The notes under the pieces were generated by a model. It did no database searches and was not told the DNA's origin. It saw only the letters and a list, made by a program, of their open reading frames with translations. Made by a program: the position numbers and the translations under genes. Of a stretch of DNA of 64,000 bases, positions 1-8,493 are shown one piece after another (the stretch's first letter is position 1; each line of letters opens with the position of its first letter). The stretch comes from Allomuricauda sp. CAU 1633. Lineage in GTDB: Bacteria; Bacteroidota; Bacteroidia; Flavobacteriales; Flavobacteriaceae. The stretch spans positions 868,001 through 932,000 of the forward strand of contig NZ_JAFLNE010000002.1 in the NCBI RefSeq assembly GCF_017313225.1, given 5' to 3'.

Positions 1-118
1 GATAGTTTTGCCCATAAAAGGATGCTTTTTGTCAGTTTTTACTATTTTGTTTCTTTAAATTTCGGGAAATTCGAGCGTAAAACCAATTCATAAGAACCCT
101 TTTGAGGATAATTGACCT

Positions 119-1921
119 ATGAACAACCTGAATTACGGAATTATTGGAAATTGTAGAACAGCCGCTTTGATTTCAAAAGCAGGTTCACTGGATTGGTGCT
201 GCCTGCCCCAGTTTGATTCTACTTCGGTATTTGCAAAGATATTGGATGAAGAAAAAGGAGGGAGTTTTGAATTCATTTTGGATGACGGGTACAGCGTTCA
301 CCAAGAGTACCATCCCAATACCGCCATATTGGTCACTCGTTTTTCCAGTGGAAAGGATGTCTTTGAAGTGCATGACTTTATGCCCCGGCATCACAAGCTC
401 AATAATGGAAAATATAACGCCCCACCTGAAATAGTGCGGTACATCAAACATGTCTCGGGAAAGCCAAAGTTCAGCGTTAAGTATGACCCCAAGCTTGAGT
501 ATGGAATTGGACAGACCAAGCATTTTGTAAAGAAGGATTTTATTGCGAGCCTTACCCAAAAACAGAAATACGATACCCTTTTTCTATATACCTCCTTCGA
601 TAAAAACGCGGTATTGGATGGAGATGAAATTACCCTCACCCAAGATGGCTATTTTTTGATTTGCTATAATGAGAAAATCCTGAAGGCGACCACGGATAAG
701 ATGGCCTTGGAACTGGAACGAACCAAGGTGTATTGGTTGGATTGGGTGGACAAGACCCCAACCTACCACAAATTTGGGGAGCAAATCATTAGAAGCGCCA
801 TTACCCTAAAATTATTGACCTACGATAAAACAGGAGCAGTTTTGGCCGCAGCCACCACCTCTTTGCCAGAAACTATTGGCGAAGTGCGAAATTGGGACTA
901 TCGTTTTTGTTGGATCAGGGACGCTTCCATGGTCATAAAGGTGGTTTCGGAGTTGGGCCATAAAAATTCCGCCAAACGGTTTCTTCAATTTATAATTGAT
1001 TTGATGCCTGATAAGGATGAAAAACTCCAGATTATGTATGGCATCAATAAAGAAAAGAAGCTTACTGAGAAGACGCTCGACCATTTGGATGGATACAAAG
1101 GTTCCAAACCTGTCCGCATAGGAAATGCAGCCTACAAGCAAAAACAAAATGACATTTATGGCATCTTGATGGATGTGATTTATGAGCAGTTGATAAAATT
1201 CAGCAATGATATTGAAAACGGGGAGGAGTTATGGAGCATAACCAAAGGTATTGTTTGGATTGTTAGTAAGCACTGGAAAGAACCGGACAAAGGGATTTGG
1301 GAATTCCGTGGTGAGGACAAGCATTTTACCTTCTCCAAGGTGTTGTGTTGGGTAGCGATGGACAGGGCCATAAAAGTGGCCAAAATTTTTGGAAAGACCC
1401 ATAAAATTGAAAAATGGACGGCGCTGGAGCAGGAAATCAAGGAGGATATCCTTAGCAATGCGTGGAACAGCGACATTAATGCGTTTGTGCAATGTTATGG
1501 TTCCCGTCATTTGGATGCTTCGGTACTGTTGATGGAATCCTACGGATTTATCCATGCAAGGGACCCAAAATACGTGAGTACGGTTAGGGCCATCGAAGAA
1601 GGTTTAAGCAATGATGGGTTGTTATACCGCTATAAAAATGAGGATGATTTTGGACTTCCTTCATCTTCCTTTACCATTTGCACCTTCTGGTTTATCAATA
1701 GTCTCTTTAAAATTGGCGAAGAGGAGAAAGCCTTAGAGCATTTTGAGCGATTATTGGGTTACAGCAATCATTTAGGACTCTTTAGCGAGGACATTGATTT
1801 TAAGACTAAACGCTTGTTGGGGAACTTCCCTCAAGCCTATTCGCATTTGGCATTGATTGAGTGTGCCATCAACTTTTCGAGAAAACAAAGAGAGGAACGG
1901 ATTTTGGAATCCATCAGTTAA
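119..1921 (+). CDS. Glycoside hydrolase family 15 protein (glucoamylase/trehalase-like)
   Basis: The 600-residue product has the GH15 layout: an N-terminal beta-sandwich domain (about 1-205) that opens with the typical GIIGNCRTAALI and GSLDWCCLP strings, then an (alpha/alpha)6 catalytic barrel. Barrel motifs include RNWDYRFCWIRDAS (257-270), GNAAYKQKQNDIYG (335-348) and GIWEFRGEDKHFTFSK, where E395 is the likely general acid. E557 in GLFSEDID is the likely base, followed by GNFPQAYSHL. There is no signal peptide, so the enzyme is probably cytoplasmic and hydrolyses an alpha-glucoside such as trehalose or an alpha-glucan end. Substrate cannot be assigned from sequence. It stands alone and converges on the fatty-acid cluster across a shared terminator. 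Family call is firm. Confidence 0.93.
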   Translation: MNNLNYGIIGNCRTAALISKAGSLDWCCLPQFDSTSVFAKILDEEKGGSFEFILDDGYSVHQEYHPNTAILVTRFSSGKDVFEVHDFMPRHHKLNNGKYNAPPEIVRYIKHVSGKPKFSVKYDPKLEYGIGQTKHFVKKDFIASLTQKQKYDTLFLYTSFDKNAVLDGDEITLTQDGYFLICYNEKILKATTDKMALELERTKVYWLDWVDKTPTYHKFGEQIIRSAITLKLLTYDKTGAVLAAATTSLPETIGEVRNWDYRFCWIRDASMVIKVVSELGHKNSAKRFLQFIIDLMPDKDEKLQIMYGINKEKKLTEKTLDHLDGYKGSKPVRIGNAAYKQKQNDIYGILMDVIYEQLIKFSNDIENGEELWSITKGIVWIVSKHWKEPDKGIWEFRGEDKHFTFSKVLCWVAMDRAIKVAKIFGKTHKIEKWTALEQEIKEDILSNAWNSDINAFVQCYGSRHLDASVLLMESYGFIHARDPKYVSTVRAIEEGLSNDGLLYRYKNEDDFGLPSSSFTICTFWFINSLFKIGEEEKALEHFERLLGYSNHLGLFSEDIDFKTKRLLGNFPQAYSHLALIECAINFSRKQREERILESIS

Positions 1922-1923
1922 AA

Positions 1924-1945
1924 AAAACGCCCCAACTGGGGCGTT
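1924..1945. terminator. Bidirectional terminator between GH15 gene and acyl-CoA dehydrogenase gene
   Basis: A perfect stem CGCCCC/GGGGCG with loop AACT is flanked by A and T runs. It lies three bases after the GH15 stop and before the convergent acyl-CoA dehydrogenase stop. On the minus strand the stem is followed by a run of eight T, so it is strongest as terminator of the beta-oxidation operon. Confidence 0.88.
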
Positions 1946-1978
1946 TCTCAAATTAGCTTTGTTTCAGCATTATTTGAA

Positions 1979-3790
1979 TTAGTCGAAGGTATACCCATTA
2001 TCCGCAGCGACTTTATCCGCAATTTGGGTGCGGAGTGCCACAACATTGGGTTGATTTGTATATTTCGTGAAACGTTTTAACCCCATCAACATCATGCGTT
2101 GCTCATCGCCTTCAGCAAAAGAAACAATCGCTTCTTTTCCTTTTTGATTGATAATGTCCACAGCTCTATACAAATAGAGTTTGGCCATGGCAATTTGCGT
2201 CGCTTGCGTGTCCTCTCCAAATCGTTTTGCGTTTTTCTCGGCACGAAGGATAGTGGATTCCGCTAGATACACCTGAATCAGAATATCTGCTGCCGACATT
2301 AATAACATTTGGTGCTCTTCCAAATTCGGTCCAAATTTTTGAACTGCGCTTCCGGCAACCATAAGGAATACTTTTTTTAATCGGGCTACCATGTCTTTTT
2401 CTTCAGAGAGCAATTCAGAAAAATCAGGGGTGTCAAAAGATGGAATACCCATCAATTCCTCCCCAACAGCCGTTGCAGGTCCCAATAGATCTACATGACC
2501 TTTCATAGCCTTTTTTACGAGCATGCCCACAGCCAACATTCGGTTGATTTCATTGGTGCCTTCATAAATCCTTGAAATACGGGCATCTCGCCAAGCGGAT
2601 TCCATTGGTGTATCGGCGCTAAAGCCCATTCCACCAAAAACCTGGATACCCTCATCGGTGGTGTGCTGCACGTGTTCGGAAACGGCCACTTTTAGAATGG
2701 AACATTCAATGGCATATTCTTCAACCCCTTTTAGTTCTGCTTCTTGGTGGGAGTTACCACTGGCTTCGCGGATGGCGATTCTGTCCTCAATATTTTTGGC
2801 AGCACGGTAACAAGCTGATTCATCCACATACGCATTGGTGGCCATATCAGCAGTTTTGGCCTTGATGGCTCCAAAATTCATAATAGGTGTTTTGAACTGG
2901 ACTCGTTCATTAGCATATTTGGTGGCTTCGTTAAGGACACGCCTTTGCGCTTCCAAACAGGCCGCAGCTAATTTGATTCTGCCAATGTTTAAGGCATTCA
3001 TGGCAATTTTGAACCCATTTCCTCTTTCCGATAACATGTTCTCAACGGGAACCTTGGTCTCATTGAAAAATACTTGACGGGTAGAGGAGGAGTGGATACC
3101 TAGTTTTTTCTCTTCATCTCCAAAGGAAATACCATTTTCAGGGTCGTTTTCTACAATAAATCCTGTGATATATTTGTCATCCTCAATTCGGGCAAAAACA
3201 ATGAACATATTGCAGAATCCTGCGTTGGAAATCCACATTTTCTGTCCAGTGATACTGTAGTATTTTCCATCTTCAGATAATACAGCCTTTGTTTTACCTG
3301 AATTGGCATCTGAACCCGCTCCGGGTTCTGTTAAACAATAGGCGCCAAACCATTCACCAGAAGCCAGTTTTGGAACATATTTTTGTTTTTGTTCTTCGGT
3401 TCCATATAGGGTAATCGGCATAGTTCCTATTCCTGTATGCGCACCAAAAGCGGTACTGAAAGAACCTGTGGCTCCCGAGATATAATCGCAAACCAACATG
3501 GTGGAGACAAATCCCATTCCCATACCGCCATAGGCTTCTGGGACAGCGACACTCAAAAGCCCCAATTCACCAGCTTTCCGCATGCACTCTTCGGTGTAGG
3601 CGTAGTCTTTTTTCTCAAAACGTTCCCAATGCGCCCAAAGCTCACGGTCTACAAACTCCTTGGTGCTTTCGCGCATCATTTTTTGCTCTTCGTTGAGGTC
3701 TTCCAGGGTGAATACGTCTTCACATTTGGTTTCCTTCACCAAAAATTGACCTCCTCTTAGGATGTCCTTTTCCATTGTTTCGGCACTCAT
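1979..3790 (-). CDS. Acyl-CoA dehydrogenase, long (VLCAD-like) form
   Basis: This 603-residue flavoprotein should catalyse the first, FAD-dependent step of fatty-acid beta-oxidation (acyl-CoA to trans-2-enoyl-CoA). Visible family motifs are AYCLTEPGAGSDA (flavin/substrate loop), KMWISNAGFCNMF, QVFGGMGFS and RISRIYEGTNEINR, where the Glu of YEGTNE is the expected catalytic base. After the usual 400 residues there is a C-terminal extension of about 170 residues, mostly helical, as in VLCAD/ACAD9 and Bacillus FadE. It is the last gene of the minus-strand cluster, 32 bases after the four-helix-bundle gene, and ends at a strong hairpin. Chain-length preference is not readable from sequence. Confidence 0.95.
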   Translation of the reverse strand: MSAETMEKDILRGGQFLVKETKCEDVFTLEDLNEEQKMMRESTKEFVDRELWAHWERFEKKDYAYTEECMRKAGELGLLSVAVPEAYGGMGMGFVSTMLVCDYISGATGSFSTAFGAHTGIGTMPITLYGTEEQKQKYVPKLASGEWFGAYCLTEPGAGSDANSGKTKAVLSEDGKYYSITGQKMWISNAGFCNMFIVFARIEDDKYITGFIVENDPENGISFGDEEKKLGIHSSSTRQVFFNETKVPVENMLSERGNGFKIAMNALNIGRIKLAAACLEAQRRVLNEATKYANERVQFKTPIMNFGAIKAKTADMATNAYVDESACYRAAKNIEDRIAIREASGNSHQEAELKGVEEYAIECSILKVAVSEHVQHTTDEGIQVFGGMGFSADTPMESAWRDARISRIYEGTNEINRMLAVGMLVKKAMKGHVDLLGPATAVGEELMGIPSFDTPDFSELLSEEKDMVARLKKVFLMVAGSAVQKFGPNLEEHQMLLMSAADILIQVYLAESTILRAEKNAKRFGEDTQATQIAMAKLYLYRAVDIINQKGKEAIVSFAEGDEQRMMLMGLKRFTKYTNQPNVVALRTQIADKVAADNGYTFD

Positions 3791-3803
3791 ATTTTTAAGA
3801 TTT

Positions 3804-3821
3804 AAGAATCAAGAAACAAGA
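3804..3821 (+). repeat. AAGAAnCnAGA-type purine-rich repeat, left flank of four-helix-bundle gene
   Basis: AAGAATCAAGAAACAAGA directly abuts the stop codon of the four-helix-bundle gene. A related sequence in inverted orientation abuts the other side (4206-4223), and a third copy lies at 5439-5456. Confidence 0.5.
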
Positions 3822-3822
3822 C

Positions 3823-4188
3823 TCATGACTTGCTGCGAAGTCCACCTTGAAATCCTGAAATCATTTTTTGTAATAATTGGATTTTATGTTCTAAAAGCTC
3901 AAATTGCTCAGTTGAAATATATTCTTGGTTATGCGCCACTATCAGTTGTGTTTCCCATTCAAAAGAGGAGCCTAGACTATCCTCTATATATTTGTTAAAA
4001 TGCTTATTGGTAGATTTGCTTGTTCCTTCGGCAATGTTTGAAGGAATTGAAACTGCACAACGGGTCATTTGGGATATTAGATTAAATCTTTCCGTATCGG
4101 GGAATTCACTCACCAGTTTATATGTTTCGCTAACCAAATTCATACCTTCTTGCCAGATTTTTAATTTCTTGAAATTGTGCCTTTTCAC
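3823..4188 (-). CDS. Four-helix bundle protein (23S rRNA intervening-sequence / S23 family)
   Basis: A 121-residue protein matching the four-helix bundle family first found in intervening sequences of 23S rRNA genes. Signature strings are KLKIWQEGMNLVSETYKL, FNLISQMTRCAVSIPSNIAEG (38-58) and YIEDSLGSSFEWETQL. Family members form small homo-oligomeric helical bundles; their role is unsettled. There is no rRNA gene here. Instead the gene sits between thiolase and acyl-CoA dehydrogenase, co-directional, with 36 and 32 bases on its sides. Inverted purine-rich repeats touch both ends, which suggests it moved in as a unit. It has no evident role in fatty-acid oxidation. Confidence 0.9.
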   Translation of the reverse strand: MKRHNFKKLKIWQEGMNLVSETYKLVSEFPDTERFNLISQMTRCAVSIPSNIAEGTSKSTNKHFNKYIEDSLGSSFEWETQLIVAHNQEYISTEQFELLEHKIQLLQKMISGFQGGLRSKS

Positions 4189-4205
4189 AGTCTTTTTTCG
4201 TTTTT

Positions 4206-4223
4206 CTCTGGCTCTTGGTTCTT
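4206..4223 (-). repeat. AAGAAnCnAGA-type repeat, right flank of four-helix-bundle gene (inverted)
   Basis: Read on the minus strand this is AAGAACCAAGAGCCAGAG. It matches the left-flank copy (3804-3821) at 13 of 18 positions but in opposite orientation, so the pair forms an imperfect inverted repeat around the four-helix-bundle gene. It ends one base before the thiolase stop codon. Confidence 0.5.
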
Positions 4224-4224
4224 T

Positions 4225-5415
4225 CTAATTTAAAAACTCATAAATCCCCGCTGCGCCTTGTCCTGTACCAACGCACATGGTCACCATTCCGTATTTTCCT
4301 TTCATATCGCGTTTGCGCATTTCATCAAAGAGCTGGACGGATAATTTTGCTCCGGTACAACCCAGTGGATGTCCTAAAGCAATAGCTCCGCCATTTACAT
4401 TGACCATTTCTGGGTTCAAGCCCAATTCACGGATAACTGCCAACGACTGCGAAGCAAAGGCTTCGTTCAATTCGATGAGTTCCACATCATTTTGTTGCAA
4501 TCCAGCTTGTTTCAACGCTTTTGGAATCGCTTTTACAGGACCAATTCCCATAATGCGAGGCTCAACACCGGCTGCGGCATAATTTACCAAACGGGCAATG
4601 GGTTCTAGATTGAGTTCTTTTACCATTTCTTCACTCATGACCATGACAAAAGCGGCACCATCACTCATTTGTGAGGAATTCCCTGCTGTAACACTGCCAC
4701 CAGCGGCAAAAACAGGTCTCAATTTGTTCAAGGTAGGAATGTTGGTGTCCTTTCGGGGTCCTTCATCCTTGTTGACGGTATAGTTTTTAGTTTCTTTTTT
4801 TCCGGCTTCGTTTACAAAAGTGTGATGCACCTCAATAGGAACGATTTGGTCTTGGAACCGATTTTCCTCTTGGGCTTTCAACGCTTTCATGTGGGAGTTG
4901 TAGGCAAACACATCCTGATCTTCACGGGAAACTTTGAATTGTTTTGCAACCGCTTCAGCAGTAAGTCCCATGCCCCAATAATAATCTTCATGGCCTTCCT
5001 TGGCAGTAGCGTAATCAGGAGTTGGTTTGTAACCGCCCATGGGAATGTAGCTCATACTCTCCGCACCTCCTGCAATAATACAATCTGCCATTCCAGATTG
5101 AATTTTAGCTGTAGCGATTCCAATAGTTTCCAATCCAGAGGCACAATACCGGTTGACGGTTACCCCTGGAACATCTTCAATGTCCAAGCCCATTAAAGAA
5201 ATGAGTCGGGCCATATTTAAACCTTGCTCGGCTTCTGGCATGGCGTTGCCCACAATGACATCATCTATGCGTTTTTTATCGAGTTGGGGCAGTTCCTTCA
5301 TCATGTATTCGATGGTCTCCGCGGCCAATTCATCAGGTCTTTTAAACCGAAACAAGCCTCGTGGTGCCTTACCCACTGCCGTTCTGTATGCTTTTACAAT
5401 ATATGCTGTTTTCAT
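4225..5415 (-). CDS. fadA: Acetyl-CoA C-acyltransferase (3-ketoacyl-CoA thiolase)
   Basis: A 396-residue thiolase catalysing thiolytic release of acetyl-CoA, the last step of beta-oxidation. Catalytic residues are in place: acyl-accepting C91 in VNRYCASGLE, H349 in ALGHPLGCTGA and C381 in MCVGTGQG. Length is standard for a degradative thiolase. It lies 75 bases downstream of the fused dehydrogenase/hydratase gene, the same order as fadN-fadA-fadE of Bacillus. Substrate length specificity is inferred from context only. Confidence 0.95.
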   Translation of the reverse strand: MKTAYIVKAYRTAVGKAPRGLFRFKRPDELAAETIEYMMKELPQLDKKRIDDVIVGNAMPEAEQGLNMARLISLMGLDIEDVPGVTVNRYCASGLETIGIATAKIQSGMADCIIAGGAESMSYIPMGGYKPTPDYATAKEGHEDYYWGMGLTAEAVAKQFKVSREDQDVFAYNSHMKALKAQEENRFQDQIVPIEVHHTFVNEAGKKETKNYTVNKDEGPRKDTNIPTLNKLRPVFAAGGSVTAGNSSQMSDGAAFVMVMSEEMVKELNLEPIARLVNYAAAGVEPRIMGIGPVKAIPKALKQAGLQQNDVELIELNEAFASQSLAVIRELGLNPEMVNVNGGAIALGHPLGCTGAKLSVQLFDEMRKRDMKGKYGMVTMCVGTGQGAAGIYEFLN

Positions 5416-5438
5416 TTTTCTTTTTGATTTTTAGATTC

Positions 5439-5456
5439 AAGAACCGAGAGAAAAGA
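5439..5456 (+). repeat. AAGAAnCnAGA-type repeat between thiolase and FadN-like gene
   Basis: AAGAACCGAGAGAAAAGA in the 75-base spacer resembles the copies that flank the four-helix-bundle gene. It is the third occurrence within 1.7 kb and no gene is attached to it. Confidence 0.4.
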
Positions 5457-5490
5457 CTTTGGTCTTAGCCCACATTCTTGACTCCTTTTT

Positions 5491-7896
5491 TTAATTGCGA
5501 AGTGGCTTTCCGGTTTTCAACATGTGCTGGATGCGTTCCAAAGTCTTCCGTTCGGTACATAGCGAAAGGAATGCTTCACGCTCCAAATCCAACAAGTATT
5601 GTTCACTTACGTAATTGGCTTCAGATAAATCTCCTCCGGCCATTACGTAGGCCAGTTTATCGGCAATTTTCTTGTCGTGTTCCGATATGTAATGTCCTGC
5701 TTCCATGGAATCGGTTCCTACCAAGAACATTCCAAGTGCCTGTTTACCCAAAACCTTCACATCTTTTCGTGGTATGGGTTTCGTGTATCCTGCTTCCGCC
5801 ATTAATTTGGCATAAGCCTTGGCGGTAGCTATTTGTCGGTCTTTGTTCACAACCACTACATCTTTTCCTTTTTGCAGGATGCCCAAATCAAAGGCTTCAT
5901 AAGCTGAAGTCGACACTTTCGCCATACCGATGGTCAAAAAGTACTCTTGCAACACGTTCAGTTCCACATCATTCTTTTGGAAGGTATCGGACGCTCGAAG
6001 CGTCATTTCCTTAGAACCGCCTCCACCGGGAATGACCCCAACGCCGAACTCTACCAACCCGATATAAGTTTCTGCGGCTGCGACCACCTTATCTGCATGC
6101 ATGGAAAGTTCGCATCCACCTCCTAAACACATGCCATGTGGAGCAGAAACGGTCGGGATGGACGAATAGCGCATACGCATCATGGTATCCTGAAAGTACT
6201 TGATGGCCATGTTCAACTCATCATATTCTTGCTCGACGGCCATCATGAAAATCATTCCAATGTTGGCTCCAACAGAGAAATTGGCGGCTTGGTTACCGAC
6301 CACCAATCCTTGGAAATCTTTTTCCGCCAAATCAACAGCTTTGTTCAGTCCAGCCAAAACATCACCACCAATAGTGTTCATTTTGGATTGGAATTCACAG
6401 TTCAATATGCCATCACCCAAATCCTCAATGACCACGCCGCTGTTTTTGAATACTTCCTTGGACTTTCTGATGTTGTCCAAAATGATAAAGGCATCCTGAC
6501 CTGGAACTTTTTCCATGGTCTTTTTTGGGATATCATAAAAGTAAGTGGCACCGTCTTTTACGGTATAGAATGAGTCGATACCCGCTGCTCTCATTTCGGC
6601 GACCCAAGAGGCTGCTTCCAATCCTTCGGCCTTGATAAATTCCAGACCCTTGTCCAGTCCCACAGCATCCCAAATTTGAAATGGACCATGTTCCCAGCCG
6701 AATCCGGCTTTCATGGCATCATCAATCTTATACAATTCATCGGTGATTTCGGGAATGCGATGGGTAACGTAGGCGAACAACGCCCCGAAGCTTTTACGGT
6801 AAAACTCCCCTGCTTTATCTTTTCCATCCACCAAGACAGGAAATCTATTGATGACCTTATCTATGGTCTTGGTAAGCTCCAAGGTGGCGAATTTTGCACT
6901 CTTTTTGGCGCGATAATCCATCGAATCCAAATCCAACGTGAGGATTTCACTCTTGCCATCATCACCCTGTACTTTTTTGTAGAAACCTTGTCCGGTTTTG
7001 CTGCCCAACCATTTGTTTTCCATCATGGTATTGATGAAATCAGGGAGTTGGAACAGCTCATGGCGCTCATCATCCTTACAGTTTTCACTGATACCGTTGG
7101 CCACATGCACTAAAGTGTCCAACCCCACCACATCAACCGTACGGAAGGTAGCGGATTTTGGTCGACCAATGACAGGTCCCGTAAGCTTGTCAACCTCTTC
7201 TACCGTCATGCCCATTTCTTTTACGGCATGGAACAGGCTCTGAATGCTGAAAATCCCTATTCGGTTACCAATAAATGCGGGCGTATCTTTCGCCACCACC
7301 GAAGTTTTGCCCAAATACTGTTCCCCATAACTGTTCAAGAATTCCAAAACTTCTGTGGAAGTTTCGGGACCAGGGATAATTTCAAAAAGTTTTAGGTACC
7401 GGGGTGGGTTAAAGAAGTGGGTTCCGCAGAAATGTTCTTTGAAATCCTGACTTCTGCCTTCGCTCATAAACTTAATCGGTATGCCCGAAGTGTTGGATGT
7501 TATGAGTGTACCCGGAGTTCTATATTTTTCCAAGTTTTCGAAAACTTGTTTTTTAATGTCCAATCGTTCCACAACCACCTCAATAATCCAGTCGACTTTG
7601 GAAACTTTGGAAATGTCATCCTCTAAATTTCCAGTTGTAATTCGACTCGCAAATTTTTGATGGTAAATAGGGGAGGGTTTTGACTTTAATGCTGCAGCCA
7701 AGGCGTCGTTCACCAAACGATTACGAACCACTTTATCCTCCAAGGTCAGGCCTTTGGCCTTTTCCTTGTCGCTAAGTTCCCTTGGTACAATATCCAGCAA
7801 TAAAACCTCGACACTGATATTGGCAAAATGGCAGGCAATGCCGCTTCCCATAATACCAGAACCGATAACGGCAACTTTATTGATATGCCTTTTCAT
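5491..7896 (-). CDS. Fused 3-hydroxyacyl-CoA dehydrogenase / enoyl-CoA hydratase (FadN-type)
   Basis: An 801-residue bifunctional enzyme for hydration of enoyl-CoA and NAD-dependent oxidation of 3-hydroxyacyl-CoA. Domain order is dehydrogenase first: the NAD-binding GSGIMGSGIACHFAN at 12-26, HFFNPPRYLKLFEI with the catalytic His, then the dehydrogenase C-terminal domain to about 420. A crotonase domain follows (about 470-700) with GMCLGGGCELSMHAD and GLVEFGVGVIPGGGGSKEM. This is the order of Bacillus FadN and the reverse of E. coli FadB. It begins 15 bases after the marR stop and leads the operon marR-fadN-fadA-(four-helix bundle)-fadE. Confidence 0.94.
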   Translation of the reverse strand: MKRHINKVAVIGSGIMGSGIACHFANISVEVLLLDIVPRELSDKEKAKGLTLEDKVVRNRLVNDALAAALKSKPSPIYHQKFASRITTGNLEDDISKVSKVDWIIEVVVERLDIKKQVFENLEKYRTPGTLITSNTSGIPIKFMSEGRSQDFKEHFCGTHFFNPPRYLKLFEIIPGPETSTEVLEFLNSYGEQYLGKTSVVAKDTPAFIGNRIGIFSIQSLFHAVKEMGMTVEEVDKLTGPVIGRPKSATFRTVDVVGLDTLVHVANGISENCKDDERHELFQLPDFINTMMENKWLGSKTGQGFYKKVQGDDGKSEILTLDLDSMDYRAKKSAKFATLELTKTIDKVINRFPVLVDGKDKAGEFYRKSFGALFAYVTHRIPEITDELYKIDDAMKAGFGWEHGPFQIWDAVGLDKGLEFIKAEGLEAASWVAEMRAAGIDSFYTVKDGATYFYDIPKKTMEKVPGQDAFIILDNIRKSKEVFKNSGVVIEDLGDGILNCEFQSKMNTIGGDVLAGLNKAVDLAEKDFQGLVVGNQAANFSVGANIGMIFMMAVEQEYDELNMAIKYFQDTMMRMRYSSIPTVSAPHGMCLGGGCELSMHADKVVAAAETYIGLVEFGVGVIPGGGGSKEMTLRASDTFQKNDVELNVLQEYFLTIGMAKVSTSAYEAFDLGILQKGKDVVVVNKDRQIATAKAYAKLMAEAGYTKPIPRKDVKVLGKQALGMFLVGTDSMEAGHYISEHDKKIADKLAYVMAGGDLSEANYVSEQYLLDLEREAFLSLCTERKTLERIQHMLKTGKPLRN

Positions 7897-7911
7897 TGAT
7901 GTATGTTTGTT

Positions 7912-8358
7912 TTAATTAGTCGTTTTTATGTACACTTTTTTATCTGAAATCAGTTTGTTGATAATGTCCGCAGTCTTAAAGAAACCGGCAAGATCCTCTT
8001 CAGAGACGTTTTCCTTGACCACTTCATTAAAACGGAGTACAACGTCCTTGGATTCCTTTCGTTTTTCAAGTCCCAATGCAGTAAGGTGAATTAAAACCCC
8101 TCTGCCATCATTAGGATTTGGTTTCCGTTGGATAAATCCTCTTTCCTCAATATTTTTTAAAATCCTGGATAAACTTGTGGATTCCATTCCCATTTTGGGT
8201 CCCAGTGCGGTACTTGGAGTGCCTTGCTTTGGGTCGATGCTCAAGAGCGTAAAACCTATGGCCATTGTAACTCCATAGTTCTTGGCCTCTTCATTGTACA
8301 TTTTACTGACGGCTTGCCAAGTGGCTCTCAATGCATAGTCAATGGTCAAATCTTTCAT
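7912..8358 (-). CDS. MarR family transcriptional regulator of the beta-oxidation operon
   Basis: A 148-residue winged-helix protein. The core ALGPKMGMESTSLSRILKNIEERG supplies helix-turn-helix and recognition helix (about 63-86), and NPNDGRGVLIHLT is the wing with its conserved DGRG. Flanking helices should form the dimer interface and ligand pocket. It is the first gene of the unit with the FadN-like gene (15-base gap). A perfect 26-bp palindrome sits just upstream of its own -7 box, which argues for autoregulation and control of the downstream genes, plausibly with an acyl-CoA or related ligand. Regulated target and ligand are inferred, not shown. Confidence 0.9.
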   Translation of the reverse strand: MKDLTIDYALRATWQAVSKMYNEEAKNYGVTMAIGFTLLSIDPKQGTPSTALGPKMGMESTSLSRILKNIEERGFIQRKPNPNDGRGVLIHLTALGLEKRKESKDVVLRFNEVVKENVSEEDLAGFFKTADIINKLISDKKVYIKTTN

Positions 8359-8377
8359 AGAACAGGTTTGGTGTTTT

Positions 8378-8385
8378 CAAATATA
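8378..8385 (-). promoter_or_regulatory. -7 box of the marR-fad operon
   Basis: Minus-strand TATATTTG matches the Bacteroidota consensus TAnnTTTG exactly and lies 20 bases before the marR start codon. No clear TTTG -33 box is present at the usual distance. The palindrome occupies that place instead. Confidence 0.6.
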
Positions 8386-8389
8386 TGAA

Positions 8390-8415
8390 AATTTATTATG
8401 CATGCATAATAAATT
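8390..8415. promoter_or_regulatory. Perfect 26-bp palindrome, probable MarR operator
   Basis: Half-site AATTTATTATGCA is followed directly by its exact reverse complement with no spacer. It sits 32-57 bases upstream of the marR start and immediately upstream of the -7 box, covering the -33 region. MarR dimers bind inverted repeats of this kind, so repression by occluding polymerase is the simplest reading. No second copy is visible upstream of the acyl-CoA ligase gene. Confidence 0.75.
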
Positions 8416-8493
8416 GAATCAAAATATCCTATGAAAGTGAAGTCGTCTAAATTGTAATTGTGGACTTACTATTTTAGTAAGGAATGGGAGAGG

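Noticed and set aside
3823..4188. Possibility that the four-helix-bundle gene marks a 23S rRNA intervening sequence
   Set aside because: No rRNA sequence flanks it; both neighbours are fatty-acid oxidation genes.
8467..8483. CTTACTA/TAGTAAG hairpin between the ligase and marR genes
   Set aside because: Low-GC stem with no T run on either strand; not a convincing terminator.
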